Shown here piece after piece: positions 44,021-52,793 of a stretch of 64,000 nucleotides of DNA; position 1 is the first letter of the stretch, and each line of letters starts with the position of its first letter. This DNA is from CAVSUZ01 sp963795415. Lineage in GTDB: Bacteria > Pseudomonadota > Alphaproteobacteria > Acetobacterales > Acetobacteraceae. The position numbers were made by a program, and so were the translations under genes. The DNA is taken from the NCBI GenBank assembly GCA_963795415.1, contig CAWCHQ010000001.1:186001-250000 (forward strand), given 5' to 3'. The notes under the pieces are model-generated. The model searched no databases. It saw nothing but the letters and a program-made list of their open reading frames with translations, and was not told the origin of the DNA.

Positions 44021-46341
44021 GCACGACAGCAATATCCGCCCTCGACCGTCCCTTGAACGTTACGGCGTTCCGCGACCATTCCGCCTCCGCGAAAACCGAG
44101 CGCGCGTTGTCCCTGCGTGAGCTTGCCGAGCGCGTGCAGCGGGCCAATGCGCCGGCGAAATCCGCGCTGCCCTGGCTTAAGCTGGCGACGTTCGGGGATA
44201 CCCCCAGCGCCAAGGGTAGCCTTCGGCATAACGCCAACGTGCTCGGTATCGACGGCATCGAAGGCGATTATGACGAGGGCGAGCTTATGCCCGAGGAAGC
44301 CCAGATCATGCTGATGGACGCCAACGTCGCGGGGCTGATCTACACATCCCCCTCGCATTCGGCCGCAGCGCCCCGCTGGCGGGTTCTGTGCCCGACCAGT
44401 GCCCAACTACCCCCGGACGCCCGCAAGGCCCTGGTAGCCCGGATAAACGGGGTTCTCGGGGGCGTTCTGGCGGCCGAGTCCTTCACGCTGAGTCAGGCTT
44501 ACTTTTTCGGCAGCGTTGGCACGAACCCCGGGCACCGGACCATCCTGGTTGACGGGCGGTTTATCGACCAGTGCACCGACTGGGATGCACGTGCGATTTA
44601 CCCGGCGCGCGTTGCGTCGAATATCGACGTGCGGGTAACCGGCGCGGATACCGATGCGCAAGCCGCCCTGGCTGCGGCCGTGAAGCTGTTCGAGTCAACC
44701 GAGGGCGATCGCCACCAGCGCATCCTCGCCGCGACCAACGCCGTTGCGCCGTTCGTGTTGTCCGGTCATCTGGAGCGCGCTGCTGTGGTCGAGGCGATCG
44801 ACGGGGCGATGATCGAGTCCGGCCGCGACCCAAACCCGGGCGAAGTGGAGTCCGCGCTGGCCGGTGCGTTGTCGGCGGCGAAACCGTATGCCGCGCCGAC
44901 CGGGGGCAGTGAGTTTACAGCGTTGCCGCCCGACCCCGGTGCGCCGCCGGTTCTAGATCGTGCCGCGCCGCTACGGAGCGCGCGGGAACTTATCCGCCGG
45001 CGCTACACGGCGGCTGGTTACCGAACGCTGCACCACCAGTCCGGGCAATTTTATGGATGGGCCAGGACGCACTACCAGGAGACATCCGCCGAGGAAGTCC
45101 GTTCCGCGGTGTATGGCTTTCTCGACGCCGCCAGTCACAATGGCAAGAACGGCGCCGAGCCGTTCAACCCGACGCGGGGCCGGGTGGCGGATGTTCTGGA
45201 GGGCATCGCCGCCGAGGCCCAGATACCGGGCACAGTCCGGGCACCGGCATGGCTTGCCGGCGATACCGTTCTCCCGCCTGCGGCCGAGATACTGCCATGT
45301 GAGAATGGTTTGCTGCATTTACTGACGCGCGAACTGCTGCCACATACCCCGCATTTCTTCGGGCTGAACGCGGTCCCATACAATTATGACCCGCGTGCAG
45401 TGGAGCCGGCGCGGTGGTTAGAATTTCTGCGGACTCTCTGGCCGGACGATCAGCAGTCCGTTGACACTTTACAGGAGCTTTTCGGGCTACTGCTTACCGT
45501 CGACACCCGGCACCAGAAAATATTTCTGATCGTCGGGCCGAAGCGGAGCGGCAAGGGAACGATTGCGCGCGTGCTGACCGAGATGTTGGGCCGGGCGAAC
45601 GTGGCGAACCCGACACTGGCGGGGATCGGGCAAAACTTCGGCTTGGCGCCCCTGATCGGCAAACCGCTGGCCCTCATAGCTGATGCGCGGCTGGGAGGTA
45701 AAACCGACTTTCACGTTGTGGCGGAGCGGCTGCTTTCGATCAGCGGCGAGGACGGGATTACGTTCGACCGGAAATTCCTCCCCGCCTGGACGGGCACGCT
45801 GCCCACTCGGTTCGTGGTCCTGTCCAATGAGCTGCCGAGACTGACGGACGCCAGCGGCGCACTGGCCGGCCGGTTCATCGTTCTACAGATGACCCGCAGC
45901 TTCTACGGTCGCGAGGACCAAGGACTGACCGCGAAGCTGCTGACCGAGCTGCCTGGTATCCTGGCCTGGTCAATCGCCGGATTGGATCGGATCAAGGCCC
46001 GCGGACATTTCATCCAGCCAGCGTCGGCGCGGCAGGCGATTGAGGAACTTGCGGACCTCGCCAGTCCGGTAGGCGCGTTTCTCAAAACGTGCTGCCTGGT
46101 CGGACCGGAGCAATCCGCTGACTGTGCCCGCGTGTTCGACACCTGGAAGGGATGGTGCCGCGAGCAACATCGGGAGGCCATCGGGACCATGCAAACGTTT
46201 GGCCGCGATCTTCGTGCCGCGATCCCGTCACTCGCCACCCGGCAGTTCCGAAGGCCGGCAGGAGAGAGATGCCGCGAATACCTCGGCGTCGGGCTGCGCT
46301 CCGAGGCCAGCCGTGACGAAGGTATGTCCGATCTGGTCTGA
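44017..46341 (+). CDS. Primase-polymerase/SF3 helicase (phage/plasmid primase, P4 family)
   Basis: A 774-residue replication protein. The N-terminus (about 40-190) resembles an archaeo-eukaryotic primase: GIDGIEGDYDEG with the D-x-D pair (about 77-88), RWRVLCPTS and SFTLSQAYFFGSV. A D5_N-like linker (about 420-500) is followed by the SF3 helicase: VGPKRSGKGT Walker A (about 505-514) and LALIADAR Walker B. Such proteins start and unwind the element's own origin. The start is a GTG overlapping the previous stop. Immediately after the stop is a long inverted repeat that looks like the origin it acts on. Confidence 0.88.
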   Translation: MSTTAISALDRPLNVTAFRDHSASAKTERALSLRELAERVQRANAPAKSALPWLKLATFGDTPSAKGSLRHNANVLGIDGIEGDYDEGELMPEEAQIMLMDANVAGLIYTSPSHSAAAPRWRVLCPTSAQLPPDARKALVARINGVLGGVLAAESFTLSQAYFFGSVGTNPGHRTILVDGRFIDQCTDWDARAIYPARVASNIDVRVTGADTDAQAALAAAVKLFESTEGDRHQRILAATNAVAPFVLSGHLERAAVVEAIDGAMIESGRDPNPGEVESALAGALSAAKPYAAPTGGSEFTALPPDPGAPPVLDRAAPLRSARELIRRRYTAAGYRTLHHQSGQFYGWARTHYQETSAEEVRSAVYGFLDAASHNGKNGAEPFNPTRGRVADVLEGIAAEAQIPGTVRAPAWLAGDTVLPPAAEILPCENGLLHLLTRELLPHTPHFFGLNAVPYNYDPRAVEPARWLEFLRTLWPDDQQSVDTLQELFGLLLTVDTRHQKIFLIVGPKRSGKGTIARVLTEMLGRANVANPTLAGIGQNFGLAPLIGKPLALIADARLGGKTDFHVVAERLLSISGEDGITFDRKFLPAWTGTLPTRFVVLSNELPRLTDASGALAGRFIVLQMTRSFYGREDQGLTAKLLTELPGILAWSIAGLDRIKARGHFIQPASARQAIEELADLASPVGAFLKTCCLVGPEQSADCARVFDTWKGWCREQHREAIGTMQTFGRDLRAAIPSLATRQFRRPAGERCREYLGVGLRSEASRDEGMSDLV

Positions 46342-46350
46342 ATGGCATTC

Positions 46351-46469
46351 TGTCACGCGATGTCACGCGTGACTATCCATTGCACGTGTGAAATTTTGTC
46401 ATTTTCTATATAGAACGATAGAGAGTATATAGAAATACAATGCTGAGTCACGCGTGACATCGCGTGACA
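46351..46469. promoter_or_regulatory. Candidate replication origin: 24-bp perfect inverted repeat flanking A/T-rich DNA
   Basis: Arm one 46351-46374 (TGTCACGCGATGTCACGCGT plus GACT) and arm two 46446-46469 are exact reverse complements. The 71 nt between have only 22 G/C by count, in a window otherwise near two-thirds G/C, and include TTCTATATAGAA and TATATAG words. Each arm contains palindromic TCACGCGTGA. It begins 10 nt after the helicase stop. The combination of iteron-like arms and a melting region next to an SF3 helicase fits an origin; it could also hold the promoter of the downstream genes. Confidence 0.7.
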
Positions 46470-46496
46470 CCCTACCACCCCCGGAGAATCTACCCG

Positions 46497-46685
46497 ATGA
46501 CCAAACGGCCGACCCTATACGAACTTGGCGACGCCGCGCGCGACGTTACCGCCTGCCTGCGCGATGTGAATCTCGCCCGCATACGCGGACATGACCCCGA
46601 CCTGGCGGACCTGTCCGCCCTACCCTACGCCGCGCGCCGATACCAAGCCGCATACGCGGCGCACCACCTTCTGAGGAGCAACTGA
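46497..46685 (+). CDS. Small hypothetical element protein (62 aa)
   Basis: ATG 46497 with GGAGAA upstream: MTKRPTLYELGDAARDVTACLRDVNLARIRGHDPDLADLSALPYAARRYQAAYAAHHLLRSN. All-helical by eye. The stop is followed after one base by the next ATG. Unknown family. Confidence 0.6.
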   Translation: MTKRPTLYELGDAARDVTACLRDVNLARIRGHDPDLADLSALPYAARRYQAAYAAHHLLRSN

Positions 46686-46686
46686 G

Positions 46687-46977
46687 ATGCCACTTTTACC
46701 CGGCGAGTCGCTCGCCACCTTTGAGGCCCGGCTTATCGCCGAAGCCGAAGCCGAAGCCGCCGCTCGAGCGCGGCCGAAACACGTCTCGCAGATGTCCGAC
46801 GCCGAGCTGCGGACGTTCGAGGCCGCTCACGGCCTTCACGCACCGTGGCGTAGCGCATCTGGCGGCGATTTCGTGCCCGGAATGCGCCGCGCGCACGCGG
46901 TCGTGCCGGGCGAGAGCGCCCGTGACATGAGCCCCGCTGAGCTGCGCGAATTTGAGCGTGCCCACCGCATCTTTTAA
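46687..46977 (+). CDS. Small hypothetical element protein (96 aa) with a duplicated motif
   Basis: AGGAG lies 11 nt upstream of the ATG. The motif MSDAELRTFEAAHGL near residue 36 is repeated as MSPAELREFERAHRI at the end, so the protein seems to hold two copies of a short helix motif. Between them is HAPWRSASGGDFVPGMRR. No family recognised. Confidence 0.6.
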   Translation: MPLLPGESLATFEARLIAEAEAEAAARARPKHVSQMSDAELRTFEAAHGLHAPWRSASGGDFVPGMRRAHAVVPGESARDMSPAELREFERAHRIF

Positions 46978-46995
46978 CTGAAAGGACCCCATACA

Positions 46996-47571
46996 ATGTT
47001 ACTCGATACGAACACCCCCGACGATGCGCTCCTGGCCGAGATCGTCCGCGATCCGGCCATAATCGCCCGCGCGCAGCAACACGCGACCGCAACCTACAAC
47101 AAGGCACGCGCCCTCCCTCGCAGCCCGTCCTGGTCCATGGATCGCGATTGGCAAGATTTCCGGCGGCGTGCCGATACCGTTACCCGGCATCTGTCCCCGT
47201 TCCCGACCGGTCCGGAGAGGCAGCGCGGGGACCTGCAGCGGTTCCGTATCGCGTTGGAGGCAGTGGCGGAGTTTGGCAAATACCTGAATATGACGCCGGC
47301 CGAACGCGAACAGGCTTGGGCTGCGGATAGGGAAGCCGCTTCCCGGGCGCTCCTGGCCTCGCAGGCACCGACCCCCGCTCCGGTCCAGATGTTTGATCCG
47401 CGGGCCTTCCTGGACGGCCTGGCAGGGCGCGGGATCGCGGTATCGGCTGATCGGCGCGGCAACCTTAACGTCACCGGCGCATCTCGGCTTACCGACAATG
47501 ATCGCCACATCCTGCACACGCATAAGTCTGCAATCAGCGCGGCGGTTGAAGCCGACGCGGAGACGTTCTGA
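46996..47571 (+). CDS. Hypothetical element protein (191 aa)
   Basis: Not recognised. It opens LLDTNTPDDALLAEIVRDPAIIARAQQHATATYNKARALPRSPSWSMDRDWQDFRRRAD, a helical region, and ends FLDGLAGRGIAVSADRRGNLNVTGASRLTDNDRHILHTHKSAISAAVE, a pattern seen in small plasmid/phage proteins linked to DNA primase TubC-like modules. The leader AACTGAAAGGACC is found again before the terminase nuclease gene at 50053. The small-subunit-like gene follows after 2 nt. Confidence 0.6.
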   Translation: MLLDTNTPDDALLAEIVRDPAIIARAQQHATATYNKARALPRSPSWSMDRDWQDFRRRADTVTRHLSPFPTGPERQRGDLQRFRIALEAVAEFGKYLNMTPAEREQAWAADREAASRALLASQAPTPAPVQMFDPRAFLDGLAGRGIAVSADRRGNLNVTGASRLTDNDRHILHTHKSAISAAVEADAETF

Positions 47572-47573
47572 TC

Positions 47574-48131
47574 ATGCCGACAACACAAGAGCCGAGGGCT
47601 GGTCCGGCACGGAAGAACGGTCGCCCTTGCCGGTGCTGCCATCACCCCCAACGTGGGGAAATTGAGCGCGGGCTCGCTACGGGCGCGACGATAGCAAATC
47701 TTTCGGCACAATTCGGTATTTCGTCACAGTCTCTGATCCGCCACCGTGACGCCCATATTCCCACTGCCGCTATGGCCGAGGCCGCCCGTGCCGCTGCCGA
47801 GGCTGAGGGCGCGGCTGGCGTGGACCTGATCGAGCGCGCCGGCCGGCTACTGCACACCGCGGAGGAGATCCTTTCGGAATCCCGTGCCGAAAAGGACCGG
47901 ACGAACGCGATCCGCGCAATACGCGAATGCGCTCGCACCATCGAGGTGATCGGCAAGCTGCAAGGCACCATAAGCGACGGGACGCAGGTGAACATCATTG
48001 CCGCGCCAGTCGTGCTCGAATTGCAGCAAGCCGTGCTGACCGCCCTTGCGCCTTACCCGGCTGCCCGGCATGCGGTGATCGCCGCGTTGTCCGGTGTCAG
48101 CGGCCCGCCGATGATCGAACACGCCGCATAG
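47574..48131 (+). CDS. Terminase-small-subunit-like DNA-binding protein
   Basis: A 185-residue protein. The start CRCCHHPQRGEIERGLATGATIANLSAQFGISSQSLIRHRDAHIP has a CxxC...H cluster and an HTH used by a group of phage/plasmid DNA-binding proteins usually located upstream of terminase. The rest is a coiled-coil-like helix (GVDLIERAGRLLHTAEEILSESRAEKDRTNAIRAIRECARTIEVIGKLQG) that probably oligomerises. Assigned as small-terminase-like from sequence style and position 1.1 kb before the ATPase; this assignment is an inference. Confidence 0.6.
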   Translation: MPTTQEPRAGPARKNGRPCRCCHHPQRGEIERGLATGATIANLSAQFGISSQSLIRHRDAHIPTAAMAEAARAAAEAEGAAGVDLIERAGRLLHTAEEILSESRAEKDRTNAIRAIRECARTIEVIGKLQGTISDGTQVNIIAAPVVLELQQAVLTALAPYPAARHAVIAALSGVSGPPMIEHAA

Positions 48132-48560
48132 GATTATCCATCCTGTGCAAAGTAGAGGAAGCAGTAAGCGTTCCGCATTTTAGTTGCCACTTTCGGGTGG
48201 CAACTGGCCGATTTCCGGGCAGTCGTGAACGCGCTGGTCGGTATCAACGCCCAACCCGCGCGGCCCTCGGGGAAGCCCGTAGGAGCCGCCCCAGACCGCC
48301 GGGGTATCTCAGCCGCCCTCGCCCGGCCCCGCCCACCACGCCTCACCGGGCGGGCAGGAATGGGGTGGTTTTCGGGGCGGTGGCGGGATGACCGCGAAAC
48401 CGTCACTGTTCCGCGCGGTGTCCGAGTAGGGCTTGCTCTAGTCGGATCACCTGCACCGGCCGAAACCGCCTCAAAATGTGTCCGACACGAATTGGTATTG
48501 CAATATTGGACAGAGTGTCCTATGTAGTCTTCAACTTCAAACGGACATTCGGAGGCTCCA
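48132..48560. other. Intergenic region upstream of the first resolvase gene
   Basis: A 9-bp hairpin AGTTGCCAC-TTTCGG-GTGGCAACT lies at 48182-48205, a possible terminator without a T-run. G/C-rich DNA follows. Near the resolvase start, GTGTC-C-GACAC (48478-48488) and GGACA-GAG-TGTCC (48508-48520) are palindromes 30 nt apart that share GTGTC. No gene seen. Confidence 0.6.
48478..48520. promoter_or_regulatory. Paired palindromes upstream of the resolvase gene
   Basis: GTGTCCGACAC and GGACAGAGTGTCC enclose A/T-rich GAATTGGTATTGCAATATT. They may be a resolvase site or operator controlling the recombinase gene 40 nt further on. Confidence 0.5.
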
Positions 48561-49115
48561 ATGATCGTCGGATACGCCCGGACCAGCACCGCGGACCAAA
48601 AGGCCGGGCTAGAGGCGCAGGAGCGCGACCTTGTATCGGCCGGAGCCGAGCAAGTCTTTGCCGAGAAGGTCTCCAGCGTGGCCAAGCGTGCCAAGTTGGA
48701 CGAGGCGCTGCGGTTCCTCCGGGCCGGTGACGTGCTGATGGTCACGAAGCCTGATCGCCTGGCACGCTCCACGGCCGAATTGCTGGCGATTGAAGCGGAC
48801 CTGTCCAAGCGAGGTGTTGGGCTGGTCGTCCTGAGCATGGGCGGTGAGCGGTTTGATACGCGCAATCCGACCAGCAAGCTCATGCTGACCATCCTCGGCG
48901 GCGTGGCGACTTGGGAGCGCGAGATCATGCTCGAACGCCAGCGGGAGGGCATCGCTAAGGCGAAAGCCGAGGGGAAATACAAAGGGCGCGCGCCAACGGT
49001 GCGTAACCAAGCCGAGGAGATCAAGGCGTTGATTGCGGCCGGCGAGAAGCCCGCACACGTCGCAAAGAAACTCGGGGTGGCGCGTAGCTCAGTGTATCTG
49101 GCACTGAAAGCTTGA
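48561..49115 (+). CDS. Serine recombinase (resolvase/invertase family)
   Basis: A 184-residue small serine recombinase. The catalytic domain has IVGYARTSTADQKAGLEAQ (nucleophile Ser near residue 9), VTKPDRLARSTAELL and the long E-helix region; the C-terminal HTH is EEIKALIAAGEKPAHVAKKLGVARSSVYLAL. It can catalyse resolution or inversion between short sites. It sits between the two packaging genes, a location often taken by insertions, and its two upstream palindromes could be its res sites. Confidence 0.9.
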   Translation: MIVGYARTSTADQKAGLEAQERDLVSAGAEQVFAEKVSSVAKRAKLDEALRFLRAGDVLMVTKPDRLARSTAELLAIEADLSKRGVGLVVLSMGGERFDTRNPTSKLMLTILGGVATWEREIMLERQREGIAKAKAEGKYKGRAPTVRNQAEEIKALIAAGEKPAHVAKKLGVARSSVYLALKA

Positions 49116-49266
49116 TGCGCGCTGCGTAGCTGGCCCGCGGCCACCACGATGCCCCCCGGCATACCCTCGCACGATTACGCGGCGGCGCGGGCACCCACCC
49201 CCTCAGAAAATTATTCTGGGTGGGGACTTTTCTCGGTTACACCCGCAACCATTACAGGACCCCCGA

Positions 49267-50055
49267 ATGTCTCGACGGACCCTCACCCCCGCCGCAATGG
49301 CGAAACAAGCGCGGCTGGCGCTCCTACACGCCCTCGATCCGGTTGCCTGGACCCTGGCGCATGGCTTCCGCCCGGACGAATGGCAGGCGCGGCTACTGCG
49401 CTCCTCCGCCAAGCAAATCGCCGTAGCTTGCGGGCGCCGCGTAGGCAAAACGACCACCGTTAGCTGGATCGCGTCGCACGCCGCGACGTATCAGCCTCGG
49501 TCCCTGACGCTGATCTGTAGCCCCGGCCAGCGGCAGGCAAGCGAAATGCTGAAACAGGTGCGCAGCAACCTTGGAGCGACCGGCGCCAAGTTTACTTCCG
49601 ACGCCGTGACGGCGTTGGAATTACCGAACGGCGGACGGGTGCTCAGTCTGCCCGCTAACCCGGATCTGTTGCGTGGTTATTCGCCGAGCCTGATCTGCAT
49701 GGACGAGGCGGCATACTGTGAGGATGAGCTTTATCTCGCGTTGCGGCCGATGCTGGCGGCTACGCAAGCACGATGCCGCCTGATTCTCCTGAGCACCTTC
49801 AATCTCCGTTCGGGATTCTTCTGGTCCGCCACGAATGACCCGGATTTTGAAGTTTACAAAGTGTCTGCGTATGACTGCCCCCGCATAGACCAGAGTTTCC
49901 TCGACGCGGAACTGGCAAAGCACGGCGACACGTTTTTCCGGCGCGAGTATCTGGCAGAACCGGTTGACTCCGAGTTTTGTTTCTTCGGAACCGACCTGAT
50001 TCAGGCGGCATTTGATTGCTCGGAACCGGGTCTGCGCGTTCGCTTGTTTACATAA
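49267..50055 (+). CDS. Phage terminase large subunit, ATPase part
   Basis: A 262-residue protein. GRRVGKTT (56-63) is Walker A, LICMDEAAY (142-150) Walker B, and LLSTFNLRSGFFW the coupling motif region; SPGQRQASEML lies between. It ends at RREYLAEPVDSEFCFFGTDLIQAAFD..., just where the RNase H-like nuclease domain starts in normal TerL, and a stop codon follows. So the ATPase alone is encoded here; the nuclease half is the next gene. It powers DNA packaging. Without procapsid genes, it must serve another phage's heads or be a relic. Confidence 0.85.
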   Translation: MSRRTLTPAAMAKQARLALLHALDPVAWTLAHGFRPDEWQARLLRSSAKQIAVACGRRVGKTTTVSWIASHAATYQPRSLTLICSPGQRQASEMLKQVRSNLGATGAKFTSDAVTALELPNGGRVLSLPANPDLLRGYSPSLICMDEAAYCEDELYLALRPMLAATQARCRLILLSTFNLRSGFFWSATNDPDFEVYKVSAYDCPRIDQSFLDAELAKHGDTFFRREYLAEPVDSEFCFFGTDLIQAAFDCSEPGLRVRLFT

Positions 50056-50073
50056 ACTGAAAGGACTTACCAC

Positions 50074-50791
50074 GTGAACTTCTACCTTGACCCCGGCATC
50101 GTCACCACACGCAGCAGCGCGGAACCTGCGCCCGAGTTCTTCACCGTCGGGGTGGACCTTGGGTCTGTGAACGATTTCGAGCAGTATCTGCATTTTGGAA
50201 GTTTCGAAGGGCTACACCGTCGAATATCAAAGCACCCGCTTCGATCCGGCACCACGTGAGGTGAAACGCACATCGGAGCTGCATTACATGGTGCGCCTGG
50301 TCCACCGGCCGCGCCTCAATACAAATTACGTGGAGGTTGTGAAGCAGATCGGCGCCGTCATGGAGGACCTGCCACCAATGCCTAAGAAGCCGATCCTGGC
50401 ACTGGACGCGACCGGGTTGGGTGCCCCCGTGGCCGATATGGCAAAACGCGCCGGGCTTAAGCCGCTTTCCATCGTAATCACCGCGGGCAACAGCGCGACC
50501 CTCACCGGGCTTAAGTGGTCGGTCCCCAAGGCGCTCCTGGTTGGGGAACTAAGGGCCACAATGCATCAGAAGCGTATCAAGGTGGCGCAGGGGTTCCGTG
50601 ACCGAGAAGTGTTGGCGGAGGAGTTGGCGAATTTCACCGCCCGCGTGAGTCCATCCGGTCGCGCTACGTTCGAGGCTGCGGGCGATCGAAATGACGACGC
50701 ACTGTTGTCCTTGGCACTGGCGGTATTCGCATCGAAGCACCGGCCGCAGCCTGTCCTTACAATCCGCAACAGCACGTTTCTAGCTCGGTGA
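50074..50791 (+). pseudogene. Terminase large subunit, nuclease part, with a +1 frameshift
   Basis: It begins at GTG 50074 (AAAGGA upstream) with YLDPGIVTTRSSAEPAPEFFTVGVDLGSVNDF, the first metal-site Asp in VDLG. About 50179 the coherent sequence moves to the next frame (SSICILEVSKGYTVEYQSTRFDPAPREVK...HYMVRLVHRP), which carries ILALDATGLGAPVAD and GDRNDDALLSLALA, the other two acidic sites. A single extra base at TTTCGAGCAG breaks it. Normal TerL fuses this to the preceding ATPase; here a gap of 18 nt and a new start separate them. Confidence 0.82.
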
Positions 50792-50798
50792 GGTAGCT

Positions 50799-51560
50799 AT
50801 GACGGACACGACATTCGCCGGCCTGGCAGCGCGCCTGACGGGCGCGGTTGCGGAGATACACCGCGCCCGGCATGGCGCCCTCGGACGGCTGCGCGGAGGA
50901 CGAACCGGGTCTGCGGTCACCCCAGAAAACCAGAGGCTGGGGGCAGGAATACCTCAACCGGTCCCAGGGAAGATTTGTCGAGTATACGAGCATGCGAATG
51001 GGACAAAGGTCTTAGGCAATGATGGGAATGTCATCCAAATAGGTGCTGGCAAAACGCAAGCTGAGGCGGCTGAAAACTATCTGAAATCGGATCACCTCTC
51101 GGCGCAGTCTCCAGCAGGGCTTCTTCGGAGTGAGAAGGAGTCGTTCCTCATTTGGATTCAACGAAAGGCCGGCAAGCTAACTGAATCGAAGGTGCCATAC
51201 CCATACGCCGACAAGACGTTCGAACTCGCTCAAATCAAAATTGATGGGGAAAGGGCGGCTGCCGCTAAGCGGCGCCAAGCCGAAGAGGCGAAGAAGGCCG
51301 AGCAGACACGTAAAGCACTCCAATCCGCCCAACAGGCCCGCGAACAGGTGCAACAGGCAACTGAGGCCGCTAAACAGGCACAACAGGCTGCCGCTGCTGC
51401 CAGACAAGCACAGCAAGCCGCAGATGCAGCCAAACAAGCACAGCAGGCTGCTGCCGCTGCCAGACAAGCACAGCAAGCGCAGCAAGCCGCCGATGCCGCG
51501 AAACGCGCCAGAGATGCAGCAAATGCCGCCAGACCAGCTCCCGTCCCATGTGTCCCTTGA
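50799..51560 (+). CDS. Coiled-coil protein with Ala/Gln repeats
   Basis: A 253-residue protein next to the nuclease gene (7 nt). Residues 1-150 are mixed, with a VYEHANGTKVLGNDGNVIQIGAGKTQAEAAENYL module. From about 165 the sequence is a continuous helix: KKAEQTRKALQSAQQAREQVQQATEAAKQAQQ, then a 20-residue unit AKQAQQAAAAARQAQQAADA repeated about 2.7 times at the DNA level. It is low-complexity, similar to scaffold- or tape-like or colicin-like rods. Role unknown; being after terminase suggests portal-position proteins, but it has no portal motif. Confidence 0.6.
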   Translation: MTDTTFAGLAARLTGAVAEIHRARHGALGRLRGGRTGSAVTPENQRLGAGIPQPVPGKICRVYEHANGTKVLGNDGNVIQIGAGKTQAEAAENYLKSDHLSAQSPAGLLRSEKESFLIWIQRKAGKLTESKVPYPYADKTFELAQIKIDGERAAAAKRRQAEEAKKAEQTRKALQSAQQAREQVQQATEAAKQAQQAAAAARQAQQAADAAKQAQQAAAAARQAQQAQQAADAAKRARDAANAARPAPVPCVP

Positions 51561-51838
51561 CAACTTCTGAAACCGACGACGATCCCATTTTGGTCGCCGT
51601 CGGACGTTCCTGGGGTCACGCAGGTTGCATAATTTAAGACTTCCGGATTTCCCGGAAGATATGACCGTAACCTAACGGCAACGACCCTGTCGCGTTGCGC
51701 CCGATGCGACGGCTGTGCTCCTTGCTCATTAGCCAAGCACGTCACGCTTGCAGCGCAGCCCATTGCGCCATAGTCTCCTATTCGGGCAGGGGAGCAGCCA
51801 CGCAATTTTCAACAGTCAGCGCAGACAGGCGGGAAAAG

Positions 51839-52705
51839 ATGGCGAATCCGGGCAGGGTTTTGGTGCTTGGGAACGCGGCCCCAAACCTTCGGCACGGGGT
51901 GCCAAAGGTCACTCGTAGGCCGCGCCAAGGCTACTTCCTGTTCGCGCTTTGGATTATTCCCTGTGTGGCTCTCACCACGCCGTCACTGGCCGACTCAGAT
52001 AACATCCATCCAGTCCGGACCGCATGCAGCGACTTCACGGATTATGTGAATAGCCATCAAGCCATCCTAGATAACGATGTCGCCCCCGACGGTTCGAGCT
52101 TTAATGAACTCGAAGGCGTTGCGGGCTGGAATTTTCAGCTAGGCGGCGTGCCCGCGCTGACCTTTACAGTTCGGAACGTCGACAAATCAGAGCGATTCCA
52201 TTGTCGCTGTTCAGGTAAGGATGTCGAGAGTTACGAGCGCGACTGCCCCGTCGGGGTAAAGTGTTTTTACGACTTCCTGTGCCCTCCAGGGGAGGATTGT
52301 GAAAATCACCCATGTGTCAGCGCCGATCTCCCTCAGCTAAATATCACGACTAATAGAGTCGACAGTGGCCGGTTCCACTGGGTGCCTTCCAGCATAACGA
52401 AACAGTGCAAACCCGCCATGGACAAATACAACGCAAGCATTGATGCGCATGAGTTAGGACACGCGCATCAATATCGACAGGACATTGATCAGTGGATTGC
52501 CAGCCACCCGGCATCGTCATTTCATCGCTACAAGTGCGGCTCTAATGTCGAAGCAATCAAACAGCAACTAGCTGATGAGATCACGCAAGACCTGCAGACG
52601 GACATAGACCTTCTAACCACTAAACTCAATCTCGATACCGCGCAATTCCACAAAGAGCACGGCGAAACCGTATCGCCGCCCGACTGTAGCTGCCCCGACA
52701 AGTAG
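51839..52705 (+). CDS. Secreted putative zinc metalloprotease (HExxH, DUF922-like)
   Basis: A 288-residue protein with a signal anchor near residues 31-51 (GYFLFALWIIPCVALTTPSLA). Cys-rich middle (FHCRCSG, CPVGVKCFYDFLCPPGEDCENHPC) and HELGH (204-208) with a downstream helix DLQTDIDLLTTKLNL. The HExxH context DAHELGHAHQYRQDIDQ resembles secreted metalloproteases of the DUF922 group. The A/T content is higher than around. It stands in a cargo part of the element, apart from packaging genes. GGGAAAAG precedes the chosen ATG; upstream in-frame ATGs exist. Confidence 0.68.
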   Translation: MANPGRVLVLGNAAPNLRHGVPKVTRRPRQGYFLFALWIIPCVALTTPSLADSDNIHPVRTACSDFTDYVNSHQAILDNDVAPDGSSFNELEGVAGWNFQLGGVPALTFTVRNVDKSERFHCRCSGKDVESYERDCPVGVKCFYDFLCPPGEDCENHPCVSADLPQLNITTNRVDSGRFHWVPSSITKQCKPAMDKYNASIDAHELGHAHQYRQDIDQWIASHPASSFHRYKCGSNVEAIKQQLADEITQDLQTDIDLLTTKLNLDTAQFHKEHGETVSPPDCSCPDK

Positions 52706-52793
52706 AAGTCACTTTTTCCCGTTAACAGGTTCTTACTATCGGAAGGGTTGCACCGCTCAGTGCTTGAGCGGCACAAACCATTACTGAAGTTCG

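Noticed and set aside
48132..48560. Gene on the minus strand spanning 48134-49162 (342 codons)
   Set aside because: It is the antisense of the serine recombinase; Ser/Arg/Pro-rich with no motif.
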